From: Stomorhina lunata
Taxonomy: Eukaryota; Arthropoda; Insecta; Diptera; Rhiniidae
Length of the DNA stretch: 64,000 nt
Assembly (NCBI GenBank): GCA_933228675.1
Contig: OW121742.1
Location: 34,296,218 to 34,360,217, forward strand
Direction: 5' to 3'
The notes below the pieces were generated by a model that saw only the letters and a list, made by a program, of their open reading frames with translations, ran no database searches and was not told where the DNA came from. A program made the translations under genes and the position numbers. Shown piece by piece: positions 27,301 through 40,763 of the stretch; position 1 is the first letter of the stretch, and every line of letters begins with the position of its first letter.

Positions 27301-30300
27301 CCTTAGTTCACAAAATGGAATAACTCAAGTTCATGGAAACCAAATTTACATAAGGAACAAATATTTAATTTTATTTAAAAATAAACTTCTTAAGCCTAAA
27401 TTTTGGTGAAATTTCTAATATCAATTATTTTCCTAATTTTGACTTAAAATGCTGTAGTAGTTCTTTTTAAATATCTTTCAAAACAAGAACTAAATTTATC
27501 AATTTCATGATAATTTAGAAATTGTTTGCAAAATAAGATTATTTTTGCTCCAATTGTTTTAGAGCTTAAGATACGAAACTATTGTTATTTGATGAACATA
27601 GAAATATTGAAAAGAAAATAAGTAGAATCCTAACAAAATGTTCAATAAAAATCTAAACAAACATTTGTATACTTCACACATTACACATAAACATATGCAT
27701 TTATACAAAATGTGGATTACAAAACAGATTATGTGATATCTTTTAAATTTTTTTAATATTTAAAATGGAAACCTTCTTTCAATTTCACTGATACTTTTCT
27801 ATTTCTCTCAGAAGCAAGAAAAAATAAACATTTTATAATTTTTAAAAAAATTTAATACTGCCATAAATAAGAAAAAACATATAATCGATTTGGTAGACCA
27901 GGATATTTTTTATATCCATCATCAAAAAGGATGGGGGATACATTAAGATTGTCAATCCGTTTGTAATTTCTTAATATTGGCCCAAAACCCAAAAGGATTT
28001 TATTTTCTGAACCTTTCTTTCTGTTTTCTATATAAAATCATGGACAAATTTGCAATATAAAGTTTTAACATTGAAAATTTTTTATATAAAATTTTAACTT
28101 CGAAAATTTTTTATATAAAATTTTAACATCGACAAATTTTCTATATAAAATTTTAACATTGAAAATTTTAACATTGAAAATTCTATATAAAGTTTTAATA
28201 TCTAAGATTTTCTATATAAAATGTTAACATCTAAAATTTTCTGTATAAAATTTTTAAATCGAAAATTTTCTATAAAAAATTTTAACATCAAACATTTTCT
28301 ATATAAAATATTAACATCGAAAATTTTCTATATAAAATTTTAACATCGAAAATTTTCTATATAAAATTTTAACATCGAAAATTTCTATATAAAATTTAAA
28401 CATCGAAAATTTTCTATACAAAATTTTAACATCGAAAATATACTATATAAAATTTTAACATCGAAAATTTTCTATACAAAATTTTAACATCGAAAATTTT
28501 CTGTATAAAATTTTAAAATCGAAAATTTTTTATATAAAATTTTAACATCGAAAATTTTCTGTATAAAATTTTAACATCGAAAATTTTCTGTATAAAATTT
28601 TAGCATCTAAAATTTTCTATATAAAATTTTAACATCGAATATTTTCTGAATAAAATTTTAACATCAAAAATTTTCTACATAAAATTTTAACATCGAAAAT
28701 TTTCTATATTAAATTTAAACATCGAAAATTTTCTGTATAAAATTTTAACATCGAAAATTTTCTATATAAAATTTTAACATTGAACATTTGCTATATAAAA
28801 TTTTAACACCAAAAATTTTCTATTTAAAATTTTAACACCAAAAATTTTCTATACAAAATTTTAACATCGAAAATTTTCTATATAAAATTTTAACATTGAA
28901 CATTTGCTATATAAAATTTTAACACCAAAAATTTTCTATATAAAATTTTAACACCAAAAATTTTCTATATAAAATCTTAACATCGAAAATTTTCTATACA
29001 AAATTTTAATATCGAAAATTTTCAATATAAAATTTTAACATCGAAAAGTTTCCATATAAAATTTTAACATCGAAAATTTTCTATATAAAATTTTAACATC
29101 GAAAATTTTCTATATAAAATTTTAACATCGAAAATTTTCTATATAAAATTTTAACATCGAAGATATAAAATTTTAACACCGAAAATTTTCTGTATTAAAT
29201 TTCAACGTCGAAAATTTTCTATATAAAATTTTAACACCGCAAATTTTCTATATAAAATTTTATCATCGAAAATTTTCTCTATAAAATTTTAACATCGAAA
29301 ATTTTCTATATAAAATTTTAATATCGAAAATTTTCTACATAAAATTTTAACATCGAAAAGTTTCCATATAAAATTTTAACATCGAAAATTTTCTATATAA
29401 AATTTTAACATCAAAAATTTTCTATATATAATTTTAACATTGAAAATTTTCTATATAAAATTTTCTATATAAAATTTTAATATTGAAAATTTTCTATATA
29501 AAATTTTAACATCGAAAATTTTTTGTATAAAATTTTAACATCAAAAATTTTCTATATAAAATTTTAACATAGGAAAGTTTCTATATAAAATTTTAACATC
29601 GAAAATTTTCTATAAAAAATTTTAACATCGAAAATTTTTTATAAAAAATTTTAATATCGAAAATTATCTATATAAAATTTTAACATCGAAAATTTTCTAT
29701 ATAAAATTTTAACACCGAAAATTTTCTAAATAAAATTTTATGATCGAAAATTTTCTATATAAAATTTTAACATCGAAAATTTTCTATATAAAACTTTAAT
29801 ATCAAAAATTTTCTATATAAAATCTTAACATTGAAGATTTTCTATATAAAATTTTAACATAGAAAATTTTCTATATAAAATTTTAACATCGAAAATTTTC
29901 TATATAAAATTTTAACATCGAAAATTATCTATATAAAATTTTAACATCGAAAATTTTCTATATAAAATTTTAACATCGAAAATTTTCTATATAAAATTTT
30001 AACACCGAAAATTTTCTGTATTAAATTTCAAAGTCGAAAATTTTCTATATAAAATTTAAACACCGAAAATTTTCTATATAAAATTTTAACATCAAAAATT
30101 TTCTATATAAAATTTTAACATCGAAAATTGTGACACAAGAAATGGTTATTTGAATACCAATCGGTCAGCATTTGACCAAAGCTCCCATATAAAATACTTC
30201 GGAAATACAAAAATACAAAAGGGAAAAGGGGGTTTTATCTGACCGTTCGTCAGATTTAAGCGCGATAGCGCCTTAGAAAAAAGAGCGAGAGTGACAAAAT

Positions 30301-33300
30301 TCTACAAAAATATTTTCGGTATCTTAAAAAAGTTGTATATTAAAAATGGGCAAAATCGGTTCACATTTAGTTGGTGCTCCCATATCGGTCTATATATTGA
30401 ATTAGCTCCACTTTCGTAGACGTGTGAGATATTTTTCTAAATTTAACACAACTTGATGGTGGGTATATTAGATTCAGCACAGCCGAATATTTATCTCTAA
30501 CTTGTTATGTATACGTTTGATAGCTATAATAAGCTTAAATATATATCAAATATATATTGTATATTTATTTAGTTTGTTTCGTTTTCACTAACACACATTA
30601 CAGAAATTATAGTTGAACATGTTTGACTTGCACAGTGTTGCTAATGTATATAAACGGCTGAGAAATTTGAAAAGTAAGATTTGGTCACAGCTAGAAGTAA
30701 ATGTTTACTCGTATATAATCATAAATCAATATTTAGTTTCAGAAAAGTTTTATATTTGAATATAAATAAACCATTTTATAGGGACCAGTTTTGAGGTTAA
30801 TTGGATAAATACTCGCTCTGGCAAACGAACTTTAAGTTAAATTTCTTATTGTAAGCTAAAGACTATGATAACAAAGAGTACAAAAGCCTTAATACGTTTC
30901 TAAGATTCAGCTTCTGTACCTACTTATTTACTTATTTATTCCATTTTATCCAAACTCGCGACACTGTGCCTCTTTGTGTATCTGTTTCATTGTGAGATAC
31001 AATTTAAGATAAATTGCCAATATTTGCGCTAAAATGCTTTCATTTAATTTAATACTGAATCTAGAAACACAATGTGCTTAAATGTGGCATTTAATGCTTT
31101 AACATAATTGGCAATTTGCAGATTGAATGTCATAAGTTAATAATAGATAATTAGTTAATTATGGGTTCTTAAAATAGCTTATGTGTGAATAAAATTGCCA
31201 TGAATATTGTTGGGAGAATAAAAAAAATGTAAATTATTTATTCCAAATAATAAATAATGTGTTCGATTTGTAATGTATATATGAAAAATAAAGTTTATGA
31301 TATTTCAATTTATTTAATACTTAATTAAGTTAGTAAGTCATAAGAACTAAGAAATTTTAAATGTAGCAAAAAGTCAAAATAAGAGGTTTTTTTATTACTA
31401 GTTTTACTAAATTTAGTTTTGATATCATTTAGCTATAGGTGGTAGGTTATTATAAGTTTGTAATTATTTCATTGTAGTCTCAAACCCCAAAGGTATTAGA
31501 ATCAAAGACTGTATAATATAAAACTCTTGCACTTTCATAAATTGATTTGCTTATGGTCGTTTTAAAAAATCCCATGATAAAGAGAGAATCCCGGTTTTAC
31601 TCTAATTCGGAAACAACTAATGAAGACGATTATCCAATGAAGGAAAACTAAGACATAAATCCGTGCTCATGAAATGTGTGTTTGTTTGTACATTTATGTG
31701 TATTTCATTGTTGTCTATCAACTTAGATTTCACTTTTGGCAGAAAAAAAATTTATGAAATCTAATATCTTTGTTAGGATGCGCCTTATATTAATATTTAA
31801 GTTTCCATGTCTGATTAGGTTTAGTATGTATTTTTTAATCAAAAGTCTTAATGTTAATAAAAATCTATATATTTTTGCATTCTGTCACTTTCCTATAGAA
31901 AATGAAAAAACTCCAAATTCTGATTTTTGGCCCCGGTATAGAAAGTGTTAAACTTTTCCAATTAAAAAAACAATGCCTTGTACATTCTATATAGTCTAAG
32001 GAAGAATATTCAATATTACTTTTATTAATGTTAAATATTGGTACAATTTAACAAGCAATATTTTACTATTTTAAATCGCAAGTTCGGCGACACCATTTGA
32101 GATATCGAACATGCTTTTTTTGTATTTTATTCTCCCATTGGTTTTGTTTTATGATACTACACCATTTTCAATTGTAATTGAGAAATTTTCAAATTGAATT
32201 AAGAAATTTTAAATTAAAATTGAGAATTTTCAATTGAAATTGAGAAATATTCAACTGGAATTGAGAATTTTCAATTTAAATTGAGAAATTTTCAATTGAA
32301 ATTGAGACTTTTCAATTGAAATTGAGAAATATTCAATTGAAATTGAGAAATATTCAATTGAAATTGAGAACTTTCAGTTGAAAATGAGAAATTTTCAATT
32401 GAAATTGAGAAATTTCCAATTGAAATTGAGAATTTTTCAATTGAAAATGAGAATTTGTAAGTTGAAATTGAGAAAATCCCAATTGAAAATGAGAAATATT
32501 CAATTGAAATTGAGAATTTTTAAATTTAAATTGAGAATTTTTCAATTGAAATTGAGAAAAGCGCAATTGAAAATAAGGTTGATTTTTTTAATTGAAATTG
32601 ATAAATTTTCAATTTGAAATAAGAAATTTCCAATTGAAAAAGAGAAATTTTCAATTGAAAATGAGAAATTTTCAATTGAAAATGAGAAATTTTCAATTGA
32701 AATTGAGAATTTTAGAATTGAAAATGAGAAAAACCTAAATTGAAATTTCACTTGGGGTTTTCTCAACTTCAATTGAAAAATTCTCAATTTAATTTTAAAA
32801 TATCTCAATTTCAATTGAAAATTTCTCAATTTCAATTGAAAATTTCTCATTTTCAATTGAAAATTTCCCATTTTCAATTGAAAACTTCTCAATTTTAATT
32901 AAAAAATTCAAACTCATTTTTAATTGAGCTTTTCTCAATTTCAATTGAAAAATTCTCAATTTAAACTTAAAAATTCTCAATTTCAATTGAAAATTTCTCA
33001 ATTTCAATTGGGATTTTCTCAATTTCAATTCAAAAATTTTCAATTTTATTTGAAAATTTCTCAATTTTAATTGAATGTTTCTCATTTCCAATTAAGGTTT
33101 TCCCAATTTTAATTGAAAATTTCTCAATTTTAATTGAATGTTCTCAATTTCAATTGAATATTTCTCAATTTCAAATGAAAATGTTGTAGAAAACAAATTT
33201 ATTATTTGTTATATTTTTTGAACAAAATTTTCAACAAATTTTAAACGATTTTTGAAATATAAAAAAAACAAAGTAAATTAATTCTCTTATATTTTAACAA

Positions 33301-35660
33301 AACTCAATTGTTAAGTTCTTACAGGTCATAGAATTGTTAATCATGTCATTCTTTGAAATTTACTTATTCTTATATTTAAGTTTCCATGTCAGAATATTAG
33401 GGTGACAGGAAAAATTTTTTTCTTTGATTTCAAATGTTTTTCAATGGAATATTATGACACTAGGTCTAAAAGTTTAGTTCTGAAAATTTGAGCCAACTCG
33501 GACAACGTTCTATGGGCGCGCATCGGATCCAAAGTTTAAAAACCCATCTGTATGGCGAAAAATGAGTTTTTTTTATTTTTGACAAGTTTCAACAAAAAAT
33601 AAAAAAGTTTTATAAGAAAAAATAATGGAATATTAAGGAAAACTAACACAGCTTTATTTCAAATAGTCAAAAACAAAAAACCATGAAGTAGTTTTGGAGT
33701 TATTTCATTTTTGCTCAGAAAATTCATGTACGCGCCTAAGGATATGCACCAAAAATTTTATGTTGTAAATAAAGAAATTTAAAAACTAGACATAATTTGT
33801 CATTAAATGACTCGTTAGTATTGAATAGTTTAGTTTTTTTTTTAAATATAATAAAATTTACTTAATTTTTTCATGTTGAAAAATGGTACAATTTTCTCAG
33901 GTCGGTTTCAAAAATCATTTTGTAATAATAAAACTGATATCATGAGCACAGCTGATGAATTCGCCTTGAAATTTAACAAACAAAAATTTGTCAAAATGTA
34001 AGCAAAACTACAAGAACAACATGGGGTTTAATTTTGTTATGTTGTATTTGTTGTATTCTTGCCACCACCTTTATGAATTCGCCTTGTTTTGAATGACTGA
34101 GGTACAAATTGATTTTCGTCTTGAATTTTCCGACGAATTAAATTTTTGGGTTAATACGTAAATAACCAGAACTTAAAGTGGGGATAATTCATAAGCTTTT
34201 GTCGATATACCATTCCATATATAGAAAATTATGGTTTGGTGCGCTTTATGGGCTGGCGAAGTCGTTGACCCATATCTCTTCATAAACGATGATGGTCAGA
34301 ACTTTACTTTCAATGGTGAAAGGTATAGGTATATGATTCAAATTTTATATATTTTTTTTGTTATTTGACCACCACTCAGGAAAAAAGATTATGGAAAGGA
34401 GGAAAGAGGGAGTAGTGTTTGTGGACATTCAAATTAAATTTTTTTGATATCATATATGAGCGGAAAGATTTCTGAGCCAGTGCGGCTTAATAATGAGTTG
34501 TCTCTATAATGCGTTAAGGTAGAAAGCCAATGCACGCGGCAAGCGGCTGCGGACGGCAATCAGCTGTTTTTTGATTTATCAAATTTGAAGCGGCAATGGA
34601 AAAAAAGTTCTACTTTTCCGCGCGGCAGATTTTTTCAGTGCTGCCGGATTTAATTATATCCTACTCAAATATTTTTTATATGAACATTTTTGTAAACAAA
34701 AGCACATTTTATGTACTGGCAATACTACGACCGCCCGCAGCCGCATGTCGCGTGTATTGGCCTTCTACCTTTATGCGATCCACTGATCAATCGACAGCAA
34801 ATGAATGAGTCCTTGAGGACATACGAAAGTTCGGATTTCGGGAACAAGGTCCCTGATTTCATTAGAACACATACCATTGTAATTATGATAGAACAGTAAA
34901 ACACAACCCTCATTGCGACGATGCTCTGGGGAGTCAATAGAGCTGGCTAACCTACTGTCACCAATAAGCCCTTTCGCTCTTTCCTGTACAAGCTCGAGTA
35001 ACTCCAAAATAGACTTTAGAGCACCGGCCCATACATGAGAGTTGTATTCCATTTTTCATCGGCTATAAGTGGTATAAATAGTAAGAAGATCAGGTGAAGT
35101 GAAGAACGTCTGGCACGGTTTTAAAGAGCCGAGACACTTGAATGCTTCCTTCAACACTTGAAAAATATGTTGAGTCCAACGGGCATCACACTATATTTTC
35201 ATGCCCAGGACATCAAGAGCTACTGATTCCTCAATATTTATACCACCCATTGTAACAGATTACCGCCGTGGTATAGCAGGTTAGTCATCCGCCTAGCATA
35301 CCAGAGGTCCCAAGTTCGATCCCTGACCAGACCCACTTGAAATTCATCATTGTCGATCAAAACACCTGAAATATCGCTTAAACACTAAATTATATCTACC
35401 CGAAATTACCGAATTCAGCAGAATTTAGGTAATCCCCTGCGAAGAATGCTATTCAATTTCACCAAAATAAACATCTGAGATACCGACAAAACAGGAGCTC
35501 CAAAGACCTGATTTCAAAAGGCATACGGACAGACAGACAGGCAGATGGACGGAAGGACGGACGGACGTCACGAAATCAGTTCTCCTGTCGATTCTGAGTC
35601 GATCGGTACAATTTGAATGGTATTCACAATCAGATTTGTGGAGTTACTTGATTTCAACAG

Positions 35661-35701
<41 letters not shown>

Positions 35702-38700
35702 TGGACATCGCTTAATCGATCGGTATAATTTTTATGGGGTCTACGATCACTAATAAAAAAATTACAAACGGAATCACAAACTTATAATACCCTTTCACCT
35801 ATTGGTGAAGTTTATAATTAATTTTCAAAAAAGCGGCGGTTCACCTCATAACTCAGATAGCCACTGGTTATTGAGTATTAGGCTATGAAAAACTTCTCTA
35901 ACTAATGCATTTACCTTTCGGAGCCGGAGTTAAAACGTAGGTCCCTTTCAATGGGTCTACAAAAAAATAGAATCGGATGCAGCTCATTGTCTGAGAGAAG
36001 TACCACTTGTTCCAATTGGAATGTTGTCGTGGAAATTATATATCGTAACAGATGAGGTAACATTGTCAATCATACATATGTGCATTAATGTACAGCATTT
36101 GGTCTTTTTGGCATTAAAATCAACCTTATTTATACGACTTCATTAAAAAATTTAAATAAGGTCCGAATTTAGAGTATCATTCATATTCTGCCTATGTTCC
36201 TCTTTGTCTAAGAGGCTTGACCTGTAGCTGAATGAATATGAATGACAAATGTTGCTATCATCTGCAAAAGAGTAGATAGAAGGTCATTTATAAATATAAG
36301 AAAAAGATTAGGAGAAAGAACGGAGCCTTGCGGTTCCCCTGAATATATCTTGAACTCGTTAGATGATATCCCATCTATAATATCTTTTTTAGAGCGATCT
36401 CTGAGAAAATTCGTTATAAATCGAGAGAAGTCCTTACCGGCTCCAAAATCAATAAGTTTCGGTAATGTTAAGTATATGTTAATGTTAAAATATAAATCAC
36501 CTGGAAATCAAGATTCGAAGAGTTATCGGCGAAATACGGAAGCAAGTACTGCAAAAAGTTTTTATACCCTTCACCACCATTTGTTTGTGCTGATGTTTGT
36601 AACGCATAGAAATATTGGTCTGAGACCTACCTTTTAGTATACCAATCGACTTAGAATCACTCCCTGAGTTGTTTTTACGATGTCCGTCCGGCTGGCTGGC
36701 TGGCCGGTTATCCATGTAAGCTTGTTATCACTCTACAGGTAATTTTAAAGATAATTTGATGAAATTTGGCACAAGTTCATATTTTAGCCCAAGGACGATC
36801 CCTATACTTTTTGGGTACAATCGGATTACTATTTCGGGTACCTCCCATAGGGATGCCTTCCCGGAATTGAGTTTTTGGTACTTTACAGCCACAAATTTGG
36901 TTGTATTTTAATAATATTTAGCACAAATATTGCTTATCATAACCTTTATCAGTGTTCCTAATTTTGTAGAAATCGGCCCATATTTGACCATACCTCCCAT
37001 ACAAGTCACATTCTCAAAAGACATTTATATACACATAAAAGCACAAAAACGTTAATAACTCTAAAAATAAATGCATTTGATTACTTAAACTTTGCACAGA
37101 TAAATATTGTGTAAATATAAACCAATAATCAAAATGGGGTAACAATCGGTCCGCAATTGAACCTAACTCCCATATCAGGCCCTTAGCCGGAAATGATATA
37201 AGTCTCGAAATTTTGAAAGTATAGCACATAGTATATGTATGTATGTATGTATGTATGTCTCTAAGACTTAAGGAAAACTTGTTTAATTGTTGGTCCATAT
37301 TTGACCTTAGTAATGAAGGGTATTATATAGTCGGGCTTGACCGACTATAGCTTTTCTTGCTTGTTTTTTTTAAATTGGTGTCCAAGATTACACCTCCTGG
37401 CTATCAGCCGTGGCGGCCACATGGCAGATATCACATTTAAACATAGATTTTATAAAATTTTCTTTCAACAAAGCCCTCTAAATGATATTGTGTCACCTTC
37501 TAAAAAACACCCGATACTATCTATTAAAATGTATGATGGCATATGATTATTATTAAATTAATCATACGCACCATATGTCTTACAACACTTTCCTTTTTTG
37601 GGTTAATTAGCAACAACATTTTAACCCAATTTAATTATTAACAAACAAACAAAAAATTGAGTTGAAAAACATACTTCTTAGACTTACTTCTTTTATGATC
37701 TATAACAGAGATGGTATCAGGCATATTGCTTTATGGTCTATTGCCTCTGGCGTATCCGTTTAATGATGAGTTTTAAGATTTTTTTTTTTTTGTATATTTT
37801 TGCAACGAGGTTTTAATGTCGATGTTGGGTGATGGTAGCGATGTCTACTATGACGATTGAGATTAAAAATACGATGACGTCGATGTGATTTTACTTTATA
37901 TATATAAAGATAGATTTGTATATGTTTGTTTAATGGTGTTGGTGTATGAGAGTCTACGTGATAGATGCAGTCAGGCAAACAGGCAGGCAGTTTAGTGATG
38001 GGGATATACAACTAATTAGCAACCATACAACACTTTGGCTTGATGGAACACAAAATACAAAAATCTCTGTTTTTTTATTATTTTATACTTTTATGGTTTA
38101 AAGTAATTGTTTGTTTTTGAGGGTTTCTTTTAGCAAATTTTAATTAAAAAACAATCAAACATTAAGACTGGAAAAAAGTTGAATGTAATTAGAGCATTTC
38201 TATCTTTTTGGCAACGAGGTAATTTACTCAGGAAAATCAAGCATTTAGATTTAATTATAAAAATGGATGGATTATTTGCTTTATATATTTTTTGCTTCTT
38301 TTTTTTGGAAATTAAGTTGTTTAGTTTTTTGTAGGTGAAATGATTTTGGTCTTAGTTTTTAAAAGGGTTTTCAAAGGTTTTATTTAACTAACTACTATTT
38401 ACTGTTAAAGATAAGTTGTTTTTTTTTATTATTTTAAAAACTTGGTTTTATATAAAAATTTAATTTAACTAATTTTTTAAAGGGTTTAACATCATGTTAA
38501 TTGTTTTTAAATTTTTTTAATAAAAAAACACAAACATTTTCTTAAGCAACTTATTTAAATAATTCGTTTTTTCTTGCTTAAAATAAGAACAATTTTTTTA
38601 TTTTACGTTTTTCTTTTAAAAAAAGATTTATTATCTATCTTGATTATATTTTCCGTAACGTTTTACTTATTTTAGTTTCTTTTTGGAATTTTTTTTTGTT

Positions 38701-40644
38701 TTTTGTTTTAAGTTATATACACCACATGAAGTAGAACAACAACAATAACAGAAAAATAAGTGAAAAATACGGGGATTTCTTCTTTTCTTTTTGTTAAAAT
38801 TTTTCTTATTTGTTTCTTTTTTTTTGTTATTATTATTAAATTTAATCAAACCGTTCTTATTCAGTTTACAAGTCCAACTGATACTGCACCAACTTAACAA
38901 CTGAATTCACATTCTGCGTCATATTTACACTCAATTACATACATTCTACACACACACACACATGAGAAACATAAGTTTTTCATTTTAGATACACATCATC
39001 CACAACAACTGACTTTTTGCTACAAACAACAAAATATACACTCTTTTGCCTTGATAACGAGATTTATTTAGTTAAAGGATAACGTTAAGAAACAAGGATG
39101 CTGGAACCTTATATCTATGAGAGTAACTCATAAATTTATAAAACGCGTTTCTGTTTTGTTTTCCCTTTAAATTCTTTACGCATTGAGTTAATAGTATTCT
39201 CGTTATACTCTAAACGAATTTCTGCTCAAACTGACCTTGCGCACTCTTTATCAGATTAGCCCAACTCAGCTGTAAATTCAGTTTACAATTCACCAATCCT
39301 CTGCAAACTTCTTCATTTACAGTTAAAATTCCTTATGCTCTTAAAAAAATCTCTTTTTTTACCAATTTCTATTTGAAAACCTAAGAGTTATGAGTTTTTT
39401 TTTCAATCAAACTCTAAAACTCTTTTCGCTCTTTTTCCTTAAAATCTCCTGGTTTTCGTTTACTTCATAGTTTTGTTGAGGTCCTTTTAGTGGATTGTAT
39501 TCCTTTTAAATCTAATTTTGTGTATCTTATATTTTTGGATATATTCTTTCATTATTTTACCTTTATAAAATAGAGGAAAGTATTAATGTTGTTTTATGCA
39601 TCTCTATCTTCGCCTCGACTGTCTGCCCAATACTAGACCCATAATGGTGGATGTCATGTTTAGATCTTTTCGGTACATAAATTAACAAATGAGTTTCATG
39701 ATTTATGTCACATTAACAGATGTTGACATACTTTATTTTAACACATACAAACTAACATTCATAAACAAATATACTAGCATATATGAATACATACTTGCAT
39801 ACATATATTAAAAAAAAGAATATATATATACTAGTCGGAGCAAAATAGTATGACGTATAAAACAAAATAAATTGTTAAAATAATTATATGTATGTAAATG
39901 CACAAACACATCCATATGTATACATACATACACTTTCAACCCAAGACATACTCTTTATGCCTTGGTCATCACATATTAATATACTCGTACACAATTTTTA
40001 CGAGCATATTACCTTGAAAGTTATCAAACTAGGTATCTTATTTTAGGATTTTCGGTGCATTTTGTATCATACCTCATGCAAACGGCGTTTTTAGTTTAGC
40101 TGCTGTTTGCTTAATACCCAAAAATATTGTTATAATGAACATTTTCAGGCACAATGATCATATTACATACATACACAATTCCCACGACATTCCAATTGAA
40201 AGAAAGGATAAGTCTCTTAGACAATGAGCTGCATTCAATTCTATTTAGACTCATTGAAATGTACCTATGTTTTAACACCTGCTCCAAATAGCAAATTTAG
40301 TTAGTTAGAGAAGTTTTATATAGCCTAATACTCAATAACATAGCTGAAATATGTGGTAAACTGTTTTATTTTTTTCGAAAATTTATTTTTTTTAAGTGGG
40401 TCTGGCCGGGGATTGAACTCTGGTGTGCTAGGCGGATGACCAAACTGCTGAGTCAAGGCGATTTACATGAATGATCGTGTAGAAGTGTTAAAAAAATAGA
40501 TTTGAAATTCCTCAACCGTTTGGAGTACCCTTATTTTTATACACATCATCAAAAAGAACGGGGGGGATATTGAGATAGTCACTCAGTTGGTAACTTATTG
40601 GCTCAATATCCTTATGAAATTCTAAGAGGATTGAGCGATAAACA

Positions 40645-40721
<77 letters not shown>

Positions 40722-40722
40722 A

Positions 40723-40763
<41 letters not shown>

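Larger units (their letters stand above)
34371..36468 (-). mobile_element. Second copy of the 12.6-kb LINE, with nested insertions
   Basis: Minus-strand LINE sequence matches the 12.6-13.7 kb copy: CTCATGTATGGGCCGG region ([19 protein letters not shown]), the ADDSN-region complement (TTGCTATCATCTGCAAAAGA at 36250), and GCGATCT...CGAGAGAAGT near the 5' truncation. It is split by a 254-bp MITE (34517-34770) and a 786-bp SINE-headed insertion (35259-36044). Its coding frame is shortened and broken. Confidence 0.85.

Noticed and set aside
32354..33091. Overlapping open frames with QLKLRNF-type repeats on both strands
   Set aside because: 21-bp array units have no stop in several frames; no gene structure.
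35259..35340. Functional tRNA-Ala gene
   Set aside because: The anticodon arm and boxes resemble tRNA-Ala, but acceptor stem pairing is not evident and the sequence is part of a SINE with a second copy at 40.4 kb.
38667..38900. 77-codon minus-strand open frame with Asn/Lys runs
   Set aside because: Low-complexity composition from poly(T) on the plus strand; no splice or domain support as an extra exon of the stomatin gene.
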